Below, piece by piece: positions 7,227 through 16,092 of a stretch of DNA of 64,000 nt; the first letter of the stretch is position 1; each line of letters opens with the position of its first letter. Below the pieces are notes generated by a model that was not told where the DNA came from, did no database searches, and saw nothing but the letters and a program-made list of their open reading frames with translations. This DNA is from Pseudomonas sp. LP_7_YM. GTDB taxonomy: Bacteria > Pseudomonadota > Gammaproteobacteria > Pseudomonadales > Pseudomonadaceae. The translations under genes and the position numbers were made by a program. Where the stretch lies: positions 1 to 64,000 of the forward strand of contig NZ_SOCT01000016.1 in the NCBI RefSeq assembly GCF_004364435.1, in the 5' to 3' direction.

Positions 7227-8852
7227 TCACAACCTGAACCGCGCGACCATTCCATTCAAATCTACCGCCAGGCGCGACAGTTCATTGCTCGCGGCGACGG
7301 TCTGGTTGGCGCCGGTCGCCGACTGGGTCGACAGGTCACGGATGTTAACCAGGTTACGGTCCACCTCACGAGCCACCTGCGCCTGCTCTTCAGCGGCGCT
7401 GGCGATCACCAGGTTGCGCTCGTTGATTTCGACCACCGCGCTGTTAATGGTATCCAGCGCAAGGCCTGCGCCCTTGGCGATGTTCAGGGTCGATTCGGCG
7501 CGCTCGGTGCTGCTGCGCATAGAGTTGACCGCCTGTTCGGTACCGCCCTGGATACTGCCGATCATGCGCTCGATTTCGCTGGTCGATTGCTGGGTACGAT
7601 GGGCCAGCGCACGAACTTCGTCGGCGACTACCGCAAAGCCACGACCGGCTTCACCGGCGCGTGCGGCTTCGATAGCTGCGTTAAGCGCGAGCAAGTTGGT
7701 CTGATCCGCCAGGCCACGAATCACGTCCAGCACCTTGCCGATGTCGCGAGACTCATCGGCGAGGTTGCCGATCAGTGTTGCAGTTCCTTGCACGTCGCTG
7801 CTCATGCGCTCGATGGCGCCGACGGTTTCCTGCACCAGATCACGCCCGTCACTGGCCGAGGTCGTCGCGTTTTTCGAGGCTTCGGAAGTGCTCACCGCGT
7901 TGCGTGCTACCTCTTCCACGGCGCTGGTCATTTCGTTGACTGCCGTAGCCGCCTGTTCGATTTCATTGTTCTGCTGCGACAAGCCACGAGCGCTTTCATC
8001 AGTGACGGCGTTGAGCTCTTCTGCCGCAGAGGCCAGTTGAGTCGCGGAGCCGGAAATGCGTTGCAGCGTGTCGCGCAGCCGGGACTGCATTTTCAGCATG
8101 GCCGTGAGTAGACGACCGGCTTCGTCGGTGCCATCAACCTGGATGGTGCGGGTCAGGTCGCCTTCGGCGATTTCCTCAGCCGCGTTCAACGCCGAAGCGA
8201 TGGGGCGTGTGATGCTGTTGGTCAGCAGCCAGGCGAACAGCAAGGTCAAGGCGCTGGCAATGATCAGCAGGGTGACAACCATCGTGATCGCTGTCGAATA
8301 CTGCTGCGAAGCAACCTGTTTTGCATCTTGGAACTGCTGAGTGCAGATCTCGATCAGTTTGGCCAAAACGACGTTCATCTGGTCAGAGTTGGTCATCAGT
8401 TCGGTGTTGAGCAGCGCTGTTAAATCGTCGAGTTTGTTGGCGCCGCTCAAGGACTTCATCCGGTCCTCGAGCTGCCGGTAGTCACCCAGCAGTTTCACGT
8501 ATTGAGCGTAGGCGGCTTGTTCTTCCGGCTGCAGAATCAGCTTGACGTAGATAGCGCGCGCGTCCTCGATCTGCTTGTTGCGTTGGGCCAGCAGATCGAT
8601 GGTTTTACGTTGAGTTTCGGCATCGCGATTGAGCAACAGACGGTAGGAGAGCACGCGCAGGCGAATACTGGCCTCAGTCAACCTGTCCAGAGCCTTGATG
8701 CTCGGCACGCTGTTGGTCGCCATCTGTTCGGTCGCGTCGTTGATCTTGCTCATTTGCATCAACGCGAAGATGCCAAGCGCCAGCATCAACACGCCGATGA
8801 TGGAAAAACCAAGGAAGGCGCGGGGCGCGATATTGATATTGCGTAGGGACAT
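7227..8852 (-). CDS. Methyl-accepting chemotaxis protein
   Basis: Transmembrane chemoreceptor signalling to CheA/CheW. From the ATG at 8852 (541 residues, AGGAACC site upstream) it has a first membrane helix (FSIIGVLMLALGIFALM), a periplasmic four-helix-bundle ligand domain of about 150 residues, and a second helix (VVTLLIIASALTLLFAWLL). A HAMP domain (TRPIASALNAAEEIAEGDLT) and the signalling domain follow, with the hairpin tip around LADQTNLLALNAAIEAARAG. It ends RFRL, without the CheR/CheB-docking pentapeptide. The ligand is unknown; its place beside gbcB makes a betaine-related compound possible but unproven. A sigma-28-type promoter lies 64 bp upstream. Confidence 0.93.
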   Translation of the reverse strand: MSLRNINIAPRAFLGFSIIGVLMLALGIFALMQMSKINDATEQMATNSVPSIKALDRLTEASIRLRVLSYRLLLNRDAETQRKTIDLLAQRNKQIEDARAIYVKLILQPEEQAAYAQYVKLLGDYRQLEDRMKSLSGANKLDDLTALLNTELMTNSDQMNVVLAKLIEICTQQFQDAKQVASQQYSTAITMVVTLLIIASALTLLFAWLLTNSITRPIASALNAAEEIAEGDLTRTIQVDGTDEAGRLLTAMLKMQSRLRDTLQRISGSATQLASAAEELNAVTDESARGLSQQNNEIEQAATAVNEMTSAVEEVARNAVSTSEASKNATTSASDGRDLVQETVGAIERMSSDVQGTATLIGNLADESRDIGKVLDVIRGLADQTNLLALNAAIEAARAGEAGRGFAVVADEVRALAHRTQQSTSEIERMIGSIQGGTEQAVNSMRSSTERAESTLNIAKGAGLALDTINSAVVEINERNLVIASAAEEQAQVAREVDRNLVNIRDLSTQSATGANQTVAASNELSRLAVDLNGMVARFRL

Positions 8853-8915
8853 GACGGTTCCTGGGAAAGCCGCGATCCATGCGAGGCGGGGGAGATAATC
8901 ACGATGATGCATGCC

Positions 8916-8942
8916 TTATCGGTAGCCACCGCACAGACTTGA
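8916..8942 (-). promoter_or_regulatory. FliA (sigma-28) promoter of the chemotaxis receptor gene
   Basis: Reading the minus strand, TCAAGTCT (8935-8942), an 11-nt spacer, then ACCGATAA (8916-8923) matches the flagellar sigma consensus (TAAAG/TCAAG, 11-nt spacer, GCCGATAA) with the correct spacing and one mismatch in the -10 box. It lies 64 bp before the chosen start. The rest of the 320-bp gap up to 9172 shows nothing else I can name; it must hold the promoter of the zapB-like/zapA pair. Confidence 0.7.
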
Positions 8943-9172
8943 ACACTTTGGTCCATTGCTGTGCACTTATCTCGCAATGAAGGCGATCTGACGAATAGCA
9001 GGAACAAGATGGGAAAAACGCAGTCAATCAGGTCCGTTATGCGTTTGCGCAATTGAAGTAATACAAGTGCTTGTCTGTTCGGTGTAGTGGCGTCAAAGCC
9101 CTGATTTCACTGGTAGCTGGAGTGACTTTTCTTTATCGTACGCGCCCTTTGAAATTTGCCTGAGAAATCAAA

Positions 9173-9406
9173 ATGTTGGAAGCATCCCTAAGCCAGTTGG
9201 AAAAGCTCGTCGCTGACCTGGTGCAGCAGAATCAGGACTTGCAGAACACGAACAGCACGCTCGCAGAAGCGCTCAAGCAAGCCAGGGATGACAACGACAG
9301 CTTGCAGTTGAGCCTGCTGGAACAGGAAGAGAAGCAGGGCGCAACCGCCGCCCGCATTCAGGCGCTGGTTGATCGCGCCACCAGCGCCAGTGCGGTCGAC
9401 GCATGA
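9173..9406 (+). CDS. Small coiled-coil protein, TIGR02449/ZapB-like
   Basis: 77 residues that are almost entirely heptad-rich coiled coil (LSQLEKLVADLVQQNQDLQ, and so on), as in the small ZapB-like protein usually encoded directly before zapA in pseudomonads. It overlaps zapA by 4 bp (ATGA), so the two are translationally coupled and likely act together at the division ring. The role is inferred from family and neighbour. Confidence 0.75.
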   Translation: MLEASLSQLEKLVADLVQQNQDLQNTNSTLAEALKQARDDNDSLQLSLLEQEEKQGATAARIQALVDRATSASAVDA

Positions 9407-9705
9407 TCAACGACCGCGACGCCACCAAGCTCATTTCCATTCTTGGCAACGACTACACGATCAAGGCGCCTGAAGGGCAGGAGAAGACCTTGATGGACGC
9501 CGTGGTCCTGCTCAAGACGGCGCTGTCCGAGACCAAACGCAACTACCCGACCCTCATCGGCGACCGCCTGCTGGTACTGGCGGCGCTGAACCTGTGCTCC
9601 AAGCAAATCGAACTCAAACAGCAGCATGCCGAAGAGCTGAGCCGTTATGAGGACAAGGTCAGTGCGACGGTGGGAGTGATCGAGAAGGTGATTGCGCAGG
9701 GGTGA
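9403..9705 (+). CDS. zapA: Cell division protein ZapA
   Basis: 100-residue FtsZ-ring stabiliser. The N-terminal globular part (ISILGNDYTIKAPEGQEKTL) and C-terminal coiled coil (LCSKQIELKQQHAEELSRYE) match ZapA in length and layout. Coupled to the upstream ZapB-like ORF by a 4-bp overlap. In many pseudomonads zapA is followed by the 6S RNA gene and a 5-formyl-THF cyclo-ligase. Here the next 180 bp contain only a REP pair, then convergent ltaE. Confidence 0.9.
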   Translation: MINDRDATKLISILGNDYTIKAPEGQEKTLMDAVVLLKTALSETKRNYPTLIGDRLLVLAALNLCSKQIELKQQHAEELSRYEDKVSATVGVIEKVIAQG

Positions 9706-9757
9706 GTGCTGCTGCGGATTGATGGGCACGCACGAATGTTCCGCCCTGCATGAATCC

Positions 9758-9846
9758 TGTGGGAGTGAATTGACTCGCGATGCAGGTTCTTTCGATAAAT
9801 CTCTATCGGCTGAACGGGCGTCTGGCGAATGAATTCGTTCCCACAG
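9758..9846. repeat. REP pair (inverted)
   Basis: TGTGGGAGTGAATTGACTCG (from 9758) and its inverted partner GCGAATGAATTCGTTCCCAC (9825-9844) form a REP doublet in the convergent zapA/ltaE gap. Confidence 0.8.
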
Positions 9847-9882
9847 TTTATTGCGCTCCCTCACACCGTTTGGTGTGTTGCA

Positions 9883-10923
9883 TCAGGCACCCATCACCCA
9901 CCGGATATCTGCCGCCAACTCCCGCACGCGAGCCTCTTCGGTGTCCCATGAGCACATGAAGCGGGCGCCACCGCTGCCGATGAAAGTGTAGAAACGCCAG
10001 CCTTTGCCGGTGAGGGCTGCAATGGCCGCTTCCGATAATTGCAGGAAGACTCCGTTGGCCTGCACCGGGAACATCAGCTCCACACCCGGAATATCCTTCA
10101 CCAGCTCTGCCAGCAGTTGCGCGCAGCTATTGGCGTGGCGTGCATGTTTGAGCCAGGCGTCGTTTTCCAGCAGGCCGACCCAGGGCGCCGACAGAAAACG
10201 CATTTTCGACGCCAGTTGCCCGGCCTGCTTGCAGCGATAGTCGAAATCTTCGGCCAGGGTGTGGTTGAAGAACAGAATTGCCTCACCTACTGCCATGCCA
10301 TTTTTGGTGCCGCCAAAGCACAGTACGTCGATGCCGGCTTTCCAGGTCAGTTCTGCCGGGGTGCAACCCAGATACGCACAGGCGTTGGCGAAGCGTGCGC
10401 CGTCCATGTGCAGGTTCAGGCCCAGCTCTTTGCAGGTGTCGCTGATGGCCTTGAGCTCTTCGGGCAGGTACACGCTGCCGACTTCGGTGGCCTGGGTCAG
10501 GGTGACGACGCGCGGTTTTGGGTAATGGATGTCCGCTCGCTTCAGGGCCACTTCACGAATAGATTCTGGTGTCAGCTTGCCGTTTTCGCTGCGGGCGGTC
10601 AGCAGCTTCGAGCCGTTGGAGAAAAACTCCGGCGCGCCGCATTCGTCGGTCTCGACGTGGGCGGTTTCAGAGCAGATAACGCTGTGATAGCTCTGACACA
10701 GCGACGACAGCGCCAGTGAGTTGGCAGCCGTGCCGTTGAAGGCGAAGAAGACTTCGCAGTCGGTTTCGAACAACTGGCGGAATTGATCGGCCGCACGCGC
10801 TGTCCATTGGTCGTCGCCATAGGCACGCTGATGCCCGTGATTGGCTTGTTCCATGGCCGCCCAGGCTTCCGGGCAGATTCCCGAATAGTTATCGCTGGCA
10901 AACTGCTGGCTTTGGTCTGACAT
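9883..10923 (-). CDS. ltaE: Low-specificity L-threonine aldolase
   Basis: PLP enzyme cleaving L-threonine/allo-threonine to glycine and acetaldehyde. 346 residues, normal length. The PLP lysine is in CFGGTKNGMAVGEA, and the conserved HMDGARFANA segment precedes it. The aspartate aminotransferase-fold N-terminus begins FASDNYSGICPEAW. It lies within the betaine-to-glycine locus, as its homologue does in P. aeruginosa, which fits a role in glycine/threonine balance. Divergent from the TraX-like gene across 99 bp. Confidence 0.93.
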   Translation of the reverse strand: MSDQSQQFASDNYSGICPEAWAAMEQANHGHQRAYGDDQWTARAADQFRQLFETDCEVFFAFNGTAANSLALSSLCQSYHSVICSETAHVETDECGAPEFFSNGSKLLTARSENGKLTPESIREVALKRADIHYPKPRVVTLTQATEVGSVYLPEELKAISDTCKELGLNLHMDGARFANACAYLGCTPAELTWKAGIDVLCFGGTKNGMAVGEAILFFNHTLAEDFDYRCKQAGQLASKMRFLSAPWVGLLENDAWLKHARHANSCAQLLAELVKDIPGVELMFPVQANGVFLQLSEAAIAALTGKGWRFYTFIGSGGARFMCSWDTEEARVRELAADIRWVMGA

Positions 10924-11022
10924 GGCCGCTTCCCTGTAATCGAAGGCTGCGACTTTAACCAGATTTCGGCACGTTGGTCATGCATTCTTGCGTCACAACA
11001 TTCAGCCGGACGGCGAAGTGAG

Positions 11023-11766
11023 ATGAGCGAGACGAATCCAATCGAACAACCTGTGCGTGATCGTGCATTGGACCTGCTCAAGTGGCTGGCGGTGCTGAGC
11101 ATGGTCCTCGATCACCTGCGCTATGTGGGCTGGCATGTCGATGGGCTTTATGTGCCGGGACGCTTTGCGTTTGCCTGGTTTTGCCTGGCAATTGCGGTGA
11201 ATGTCGGGCGTGGCGCGGCGCGGGCAAGCCAGCCAAGGCTGGACTGGAAGTATCTGGCATGGCTGGCAGTTTTCTCCGTCGTTGCCGAGTTTCCCTACCG
11301 CCTCTACATGGCTGAGGAAGTGACGACGTTGAACGTCCTGCCAACGCTGGCGTTGGGACTGTTAGTGGCGCAGGGGGCTTTCAGCCGCTCCTGGCCCATG
11401 CGGCTATCAGGTGTTGTTGCATTGGGTATCGGCGTTGTTTTCAGCGCGCAATTGATGTTCGGCGCTTTTGGCGTGCTGCTGCCCACCGCGTGTCTGTTGG
11501 TACTGCACAGGTCGCTGTGGCTGGCGGTGCTGCCCGGCGTGGTGTGCCTGTTGAGCAATGAATGGCCGAAGATCATCGATGGCATGCTCTGGGGCGATCC
11601 GATTTCCATAGGCGCGCTGATCGCCTGTCTGCTGGGGCCGTGGTTGGGTATAGCGTTGCTGCGCTGGCGCCCGGCGTTCAGTGTCTGGCCTATGCGGCGC
11701 TGGGCGTACCTGATCTATCCGCTGCATTTTTTGCTGTTGCTCGTGGTGCGGATGGTGACTGTCTAG
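11023..11766 (+). CDS. TraX-family integral membrane protein
   Basis: 247 residues with about seven hydrophobic helices. The N-terminus (RDRALDLLKWLAVLSMVLDHLRYVG) and the central PYRLYMAEEVTTLNVLPTLALG segment are typical of TraX/acyltransferase-3-like proteins, the group that includes the F-pilin N-acetyltransferase TraX. No conjugation genes are nearby, and this chromosomal homologue is conserved beside ltaE in pseudomonads, so an acyl-transfer role on an unknown substrate is the most that can be said. Confidence 0.8.
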   Translation: MSETNPIEQPVRDRALDLLKWLAVLSMVLDHLRYVGWHVDGLYVPGRFAFAWFCLAIAVNVGRGAARASQPRLDWKYLAWLAVFSVVAEFPYRLYMAEEVTTLNVLPTLALGLLVAQGAFSRSWPMRLSGVVALGIGVVFSAQLMFGAFGVLLPTACLLVLHRSLWLAVLPGVVCLLSNEWPKIIDGMLWGDPISIGALIACLLGPWLGIALLRWRPAFSVWPMRRWAYLIYPLHFLLLLVVRMVTV

Positions 11767-11800
11767 CCACGCAGTGGGGTCAAAATGGGGGGCTGTGCAA

Positions 11801-11885
11801 GCGAATCCATTCGCGAGACCGCGGTACATCCGCTGTAAACAGGTCGTTTGACACATTGCATCGCGAATGAATTCGCTCCCACAGG
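11801..11885. repeat. REP pair
   Basis: GCGAATCCATTCGCGA (11801-11816) and the inverted TCGCGAATGAATTCGCTCCC (11861-11880) lie in the 245-bp gap between the TraX-like gene and alaC. Confidence 0.8.
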
Positions 11886-12011
11886 TGAAACGTAGCGGGC
11901 TGCAAATCCCTGTAGACAAACCGCCATTACCGCCCTTATCTTCCGTACAGGCCACCGCAGTGGCCAGCGTCGCTCGGACGGTTCCGGGCGCTTACGTCTT
12001 TAGAGGCCTCC

Positions 12012-13229
12012 ATGGCAGATCAAGGTTCGCCGCGCCGTTTTGCGCGCATCGATCGACTCCCCCCTTACGTGTTCAACATCACTGCCGAGCTGAAAATGGC
12101 TGCTCGTCGTCGTGGTGAGGACATCATCGACCTGAGCATGGGCAACCCCGATGGGGCAACGCCGCCGCACATTGTCGAAAAACTGGTCACTGTCGCCCAA
12201 CGTGAAGACACTCACGGCTACTCGACTTCGCGTGGCATCCCGCGTCTGCGTCGGGCGATTTCCAACTGGTACAAAAAGCGCTACGAGGTCGATATCGACC
12301 CTGAGAGCGAAGCCATCGTTACCATTGGTTCGAAAGAGGGTCTGGCGCACCTGATGCTTGCCACCCTCGATCAGGGTGACACGGTGCTGGTGCCCAATCC
12401 CAGCTACCCGATTCACATCTACGGCGCCGTCATCGCTGGCGCGCAAGTGCGCTCCGTGCCGCTGGTGCCGGGCGTGGACTTCTTCGCCGAGTTGGAAAAA
12501 GCCATTCGCGGCTCGATTCCCAAGCCAAAGATGATGATCCTGGGTTTCCCATCCAACCCGACCGCGCAATGCGTCGAACTGGATTTCTTCGAGCGTGTTG
12601 TCGCGCTGGCCAAGCAGTACGACGTGCTGGTGGTTCACGACCTGGCCTACGCCGACATCGTCTACGACGGCTGGAAGGCGCCATCGATCATGCAGGTGCC
12701 GGGCGCCAAGGACATTGCGGTGGAGTTTTTCACCCTGTCCAAAAGCTACAACATGGCCGGCTGGCGTATCGGTTTCATGGTCGGTAACCCGGAGCTGGTC
12801 AACGCCTTGGCGCGGATCAAGAGCTACCACGATTACGGCACCTTCACCCCGCTGCAAGTGGCCGCTATCGCGGCGCTCGAAGGGGATCAACAATGCGTAC
12901 TCGACATCGCTGAGCAATATCGCCAGCGTCGCAACGTGCTGGTCAAAGGCCTGCACGAACTGGGCTGGATGGTAGAAATACCCAAAGCGTCGATGTACGT
13001 CTGGGCCAAGATCCCTGAAGCCTACGCCCACATGGGTTCGCTGGAGTTCGCTAAAAAGCTGCTGCTTGAGGCCAAGGTCTGCGTCTCGCCAGGTATCGGT
13101 TTTGGTGAGTACGGCGACGATCATGTGCGTTTCGCCCTGATCGAGAACCAGGACCGGATTCGTCAGGCGGTGCGCGGGATTCGTGGGATGTTCAGGGCCG
13201 ACGGCCAGTTGCCTGCAAAGTCGGTCTGA
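12012..13229 (+). CDS. alaC: Alanine transaminase (fold-type I aminotransferase)
   Basis: 405-residue class I/II aminotransferase producing alanine from pyruvate and glutamate. The start (MADQGSPRRFARIDRLPPYVFN), the glycine-rich SMGNPDG, the substrate/PLP residues in GFPSNPTAQCVE, the PLP lysine in TLSKSYNMAGWRIG and the terminal arginine region match AlaC closely. It is followed by a strong terminator (13251-13276), so it is a separate transcription unit inside the glycine-betaine locus. Its position here is not the arrangement I recall from P. aeruginosa. Confidence 0.9.
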   Translation: MADQGSPRRFARIDRLPPYVFNITAELKMAARRRGEDIIDLSMGNPDGATPPHIVEKLVTVAQREDTHGYSTSRGIPRLRRAISNWYKKRYEVDIDPESEAIVTIGSKEGLAHLMLATLDQGDTVLVPNPSYPIHIYGAVIAGAQVRSVPLVPGVDFFAELEKAIRGSIPKPKMMILGFPSNPTAQCVELDFFERVVALAKQYDVLVVHDLAYADIVYDGWKAPSIMQVPGAKDIAVEFFTLSKSYNMAGWRIGFMVGNPELVNALARIKSYHDYGTFTPLQVAAIAALEGDQQCVLDIAEQYRQRRNVLVKGLHELGWMVEIPKASMYVWAKIPEAYAHMGSLEFAKKLLLEAKVCVSPGIGFGEYGDDHVRFALIENQDRIRQAVRGIRGMFRADGQLPAKSV

Positions 13230-13250
13230 TTACGACATTCGCGACCCCCA

Positions 13251-13277
13251 AATCCCCGGCCTCGACCGGGGATTTTC
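13251..13277 (+). terminator. Rho-independent terminator of alaC
   Basis: A 9-bp perfect stem, AATCCCCGG (13251-13259) with CCGGGGATT (13266-13274), a 6-nt loop, and TTTT at its foot, 22 bp after the alaC stop. Confidence 0.85.
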
Positions 13278-13307
13278 ATGTCCGGGGGATGCCCTCCATT
13301 TCCCTGT

Positions 13308-13370
13308 AGCAGTCCGGCTTGCCAGCGGTTGCAGGCTCAAGGGCCGCTGCCGTCGGGCAGTCGGACTGCT
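13308..13370 (+). promoter_or_regulatory. Structured region upstream of glyA (nested hairpins)
   Basis: A 9-bp perfect stem, AGCAGTCCG (13308-13316) with CGGACTGCT (13362-13370), encloses a second 6-bp stem, CAGCGG (13323-13328) with CCGCTG (13344-13349). It lies about 180 bp before glyA in a 321-bp gap. It could be a leader RNA or an operator; I do not recognise a known riboswitch. The remainder of the gap shows only the glyA ribosome-binding site GGGAG (13540-13544). Confidence 0.4.
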
Positions 13371-13550
13371 GCAGGACGTCGGTGTCGCATCCGCGCATCC
13401 CGTATTCCCGCAAACCCATGTCGTAAACGCGCCTTTGTGTGGCGTGCGTAGGCATCTGGGCAGTCTGCGTCGGCCATACCATCGCTGCCAAAGGGCAATT
13501 CAAAAGCCCTACCGATCATTCAGGCGCCGCGCCGCCGCTGGGAGAACCGC

Positions 13551-14804
13551 ATGTTCAGCAAGCAAGACCAGATCCAGGGTTATGACGATGCACTGTTGGC
13601 TGCGATGAACGCCGAAGATCAGCGTCAGGAAGATCATATCGAGCTGATCGCCTCGGAGAACTACACCAGCCAGCGCGTGATGCAGGCTCAGGGCAGCGGC
13701 CTGACCAATAAATACGCCGAAGGCTATCCGGGCAAGCGTTACTACGGCGGTTGCGAGCACGTCGACAAGGTCGAACAACTGGCCATTGACCGCGCCAAGC
13801 TGCTGTTCGGTGCCGATTACGCCAACGTGCAGCCGCACTCCGGTTCTTCGGCCAACAGCGCTGTTTACCTGGCGCTGATCCAGGCAGGCGACACCATCCT
13901 GGGCATGAGCCTGGCGCATGGCGGCCACCTGACCCACGGTGCGAAAGTGTCGTCTTCGGGCAAGCTGTACAACGCCGTTCAATACGGCATCGACACCACC
14001 ACCGGCCTGATCGATTACGACGAAGTCGAGCGTCTTGCCGTCGAGCACCAGCCGAAAATGATCGTTGCCGGTTTCTCGGCCTACTCCAAAACCCTGGACT
14101 TTCCGCGCTTCCGCCAGATCGCTGACAAGGTCGGCGCGCTGCTGTTCGTCGACATGGCCCACGTCGCCGGCCTGGTGGCTGCTGGCTTGTATCCGAACCC
14201 ACTGCCCTACGCCGATGTGGTCACCACCACCACCCACAAGACCCTGCGCGGCCCACGTGGCGGGCTGATCCTGGCCAAGGCCAACCAGGAAATCGAGAAA
14301 AAACTCAACTCGGCTGTGTTCCCCGGCGCCCAAGGCGGCCCGCTGATGCACGTCATCGCGGGCAAGGCGGTGTGTTTCAAAGAGGCGATGGAGCCTACTT
14401 TCAAGGCGTATCAGCAGCAAGTGATCGATAACGCCCAGGCCATGGCGCAGGTGTTTATCGAGCGTGGTTACGACGTTGTGTCCGGCGGCACCGACAACCA
14501 TTTGTTCCTCGTCAGCCTGATCCGTCAGGGCCTGACCGGCAAGGACGCCGATGCCGCGTTGGGCCGCGCGCACATCACTGTGAACAAGAACGCCGTGCCC
14601 AACGATCCGCAGTCACCGTTCGTGACGTCGGGCCTGCGCATCGGCACCCCGGCGGTCACCACCCGCGGTTTCAAAGTCACCCAATGCGTCACGCTGGCCG
14701 GCTGGATCTGCGACATTCTCGATAACCTTGGCGATGCCGATGTCGAGGCCAACGTTGCAGGTCAGGTTGCCGCGCTGTGCGCCGATTTCCCGGTTTACCG
14801 CTGA
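13551..14804 (+). CDS. glyA: Serine hydroxymethyltransferase
   Basis: Interconverts glycine + 5,10-methylene-THF and serine + THF. 417 residues. The PLP lysine is in VTTTTHKTLRGPRGG and the substrate-binding LIASENYTS is at the N-terminus. It begins the glyA-soxBDAG-purU-fdhA run in which glycine from sarcosine is turned into serine using the methyl group carried by THF. The soxB start follows 15 bp after its stop, so they are co-transcribed. A terminator and structured leader separate it from alaC. Confidence 0.95.
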   Translation: MFSKQDQIQGYDDALLAAMNAEDQRQEDHIELIASENYTSQRVMQAQGSGLTNKYAEGYPGKRYYGGCEHVDKVEQLAIDRAKLLFGADYANVQPHSGSSANSAVYLALIQAGDTILGMSLAHGGHLTHGAKVSSSGKLYNAVQYGIDTTTGLIDYDEVERLAVEHQPKMIVAGFSAYSKTLDFPRFRQIADKVGALLFVDMAHVAGLVAAGLYPNPLPYADVVTTTTHKTLRGPRGGLILAKANQEIEKKLNSAVFPGAQGGPLMHVIAGKAVCFKEAMEPTFKAYQQQVIDNAQAMAQVFIERGYDVVSGGTDNHLFLVSLIRQGLTGKDADAALGRAHITVNKNAVPNDPQSPFVTSGLRIGTPAVTTRGFKVTQCVTLAGWICDILDNLGDADVEANVAGQVAALCADFPVYR

Positions 14805-14819
14805 GTCAGGAGGAGCACC

Positions 14820-16070
14820 ATGCAGCATTACTCAGGCTTTGGCCTCTTAAAACACTCCCTCAGCCACCACGAAAACTGGCAACGCATGTGGCGCACACCG
14901 ACCCCGAAAAAAGTCTACGACGTGGTTATCGTCGGCGGCGGCGGGCACGGGCTGGCGACGGCCTACTACCTGGCCAAGGAGCACGGCATCACCAATGTGG
15001 CCGTGGTCGAGAAGGGCTGGCTGGGCGGCGGTAACACCGCCCGCAACACCACCATCGTGCGATCCAACTATCTATGGGACGAATCGGCTCACCTGTACGA
15101 GCACGCGATGAAACTGTGGGAAGGCCTGTCCCAGGACCTGAACTACAACGTCATGTTCTCCCAGCGCGGGGTCTATAACCTGTGCCATACGCTGCAGGAC
15201 ATGCGCGACTCCGAGCGCCGCGTCAGCGCTAACCGTTTGAATGGTGTAGACGGCGAACTGCTCAACGGCAAGCAAGTGGCCGAAGAGATTCCGTATCTGG
15301 ATTGCTCCAGAAACACTCGCTACCCGATCATCGGCGCGACCGTGCAACGTCGTGGCGGCGTAGCCCGTCACGATGCCGTGGCTTGGGGCTATGCCCGCGC
15401 CGCCGACGCCTTGGGCGTGGACCTGATTCAACAGACCGAAGTGACCGGTTTTCGCAAGGAAAACGGCGTGTGCATTGGTGTGGAAACCAACAAGGGCTTC
15501 ATCGGTGCCAAGCGGGTCGGTGTGGTGACGGCCGGTAACTCCGGTCATATGGCCAAGCTCGCGGGCTTTCGCCTGCCGGTCGAATCCCATCCGTTGCAAG
15601 CGCTGGTGTCCGAGCCGATCAAGCCGATTATCGACAGCGTGATCATGTCCAACGCCGTGCACGGGTATATCAGCCAGTCCGACAAGGGCGACCTGGTGAT
15701 CGGTGCCGGTATCGACGGCTGGGTCGGCTACGGTCAGCGTGGTTCGTACCCGGTGATCGAGCACACCATTCAGGCCATCGTCGAGATGTTCCCGGTGCTG
15801 TCGCGCGTGCGGATGAACCGTCAATGGGGCGGCATCGTCGACACCACGCCGGACGCCTGCCCGATCATCTCCAAGACCCCTGTGCCGAACATGTTCTTCA
15901 ACTGCGGTTGGGGCACCGGCGGCTTCAAGGCCACGCCGGGCTCGGGCAACGTGTTTGCCGCAAGCCTTGCCCAGGGTGAAATGCACCCGCTGGCCAAACC
16001 TTTCTCCATTGATCGTTTCCACAACGGCGCGCTCATCGATGAGCACGGCGCTGCTGCGGTAGCTCACTAA
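14820..16070 (+). CDS. soxB: Sarcosine oxidase subunit beta
   Basis: Flavoprotein subunit of heterotetrameric sarcosine oxidase, which demethylates sarcosine to glycine. 416 residues with an N-terminal FAD Rossmann motif (VVIVGGGGHGLATAYYLA) and the conserved ARHDAVAWGYARAADA segment where the family attaches FMN through a histidine. The C-terminal part (CGWGTGGFKATPGSGNVFA) is typical. AGGAGGAGC precedes the start. The length is standard. Second gene of the glyA-sox operon. Confidence 0.95.
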   Translation: MQHYSGFGLLKHSLSHHENWQRMWRTPTPKKVYDVVIVGGGGHGLATAYYLAKEHGITNVAVVEKGWLGGGNTARNTTIVRSNYLWDESAHLYEHAMKLWEGLSQDLNYNVMFSQRGVYNLCHTLQDMRDSERRVSANRLNGVDGELLNGKQVAEEIPYLDCSRNTRYPIIGATVQRRGGVARHDAVAWGYARAADALGVDLIQQTEVTGFRKENGVCIGVETNKGFIGAKRVGVVTAGNSGHMAKLAGFRLPVESHPLQALVSEPIKPIIDSVIMSNAVHGYISQSDKGDLVIGAGIDGWVGYGQRGSYPVIEHTIQAIVEMFPVLSRVRMNRQWGGIVDTTPDACPIISKTPVPNMFFNCGWGTGGFKATPGSGNVFAASLAQGEMHPLAKPFSIDRFHNGALIDEHGAAAVAH

Positions 16071-16092
16071 CCACTAACAGGAGAGTTTTCCT

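Noticed and set aside
11023..11766. TraX-like gene as evidence for a conjugative element
   Set aside because: No pilus, relaxase or mating genes accompany it, and the same gene sits beside ltaE in other pseudomonads.
13277..13550. Glycine riboswitch before glyA
   Set aside because: The tandem aptamer pattern and conserved core I would expect are not visible; only simple nested stems are seen.
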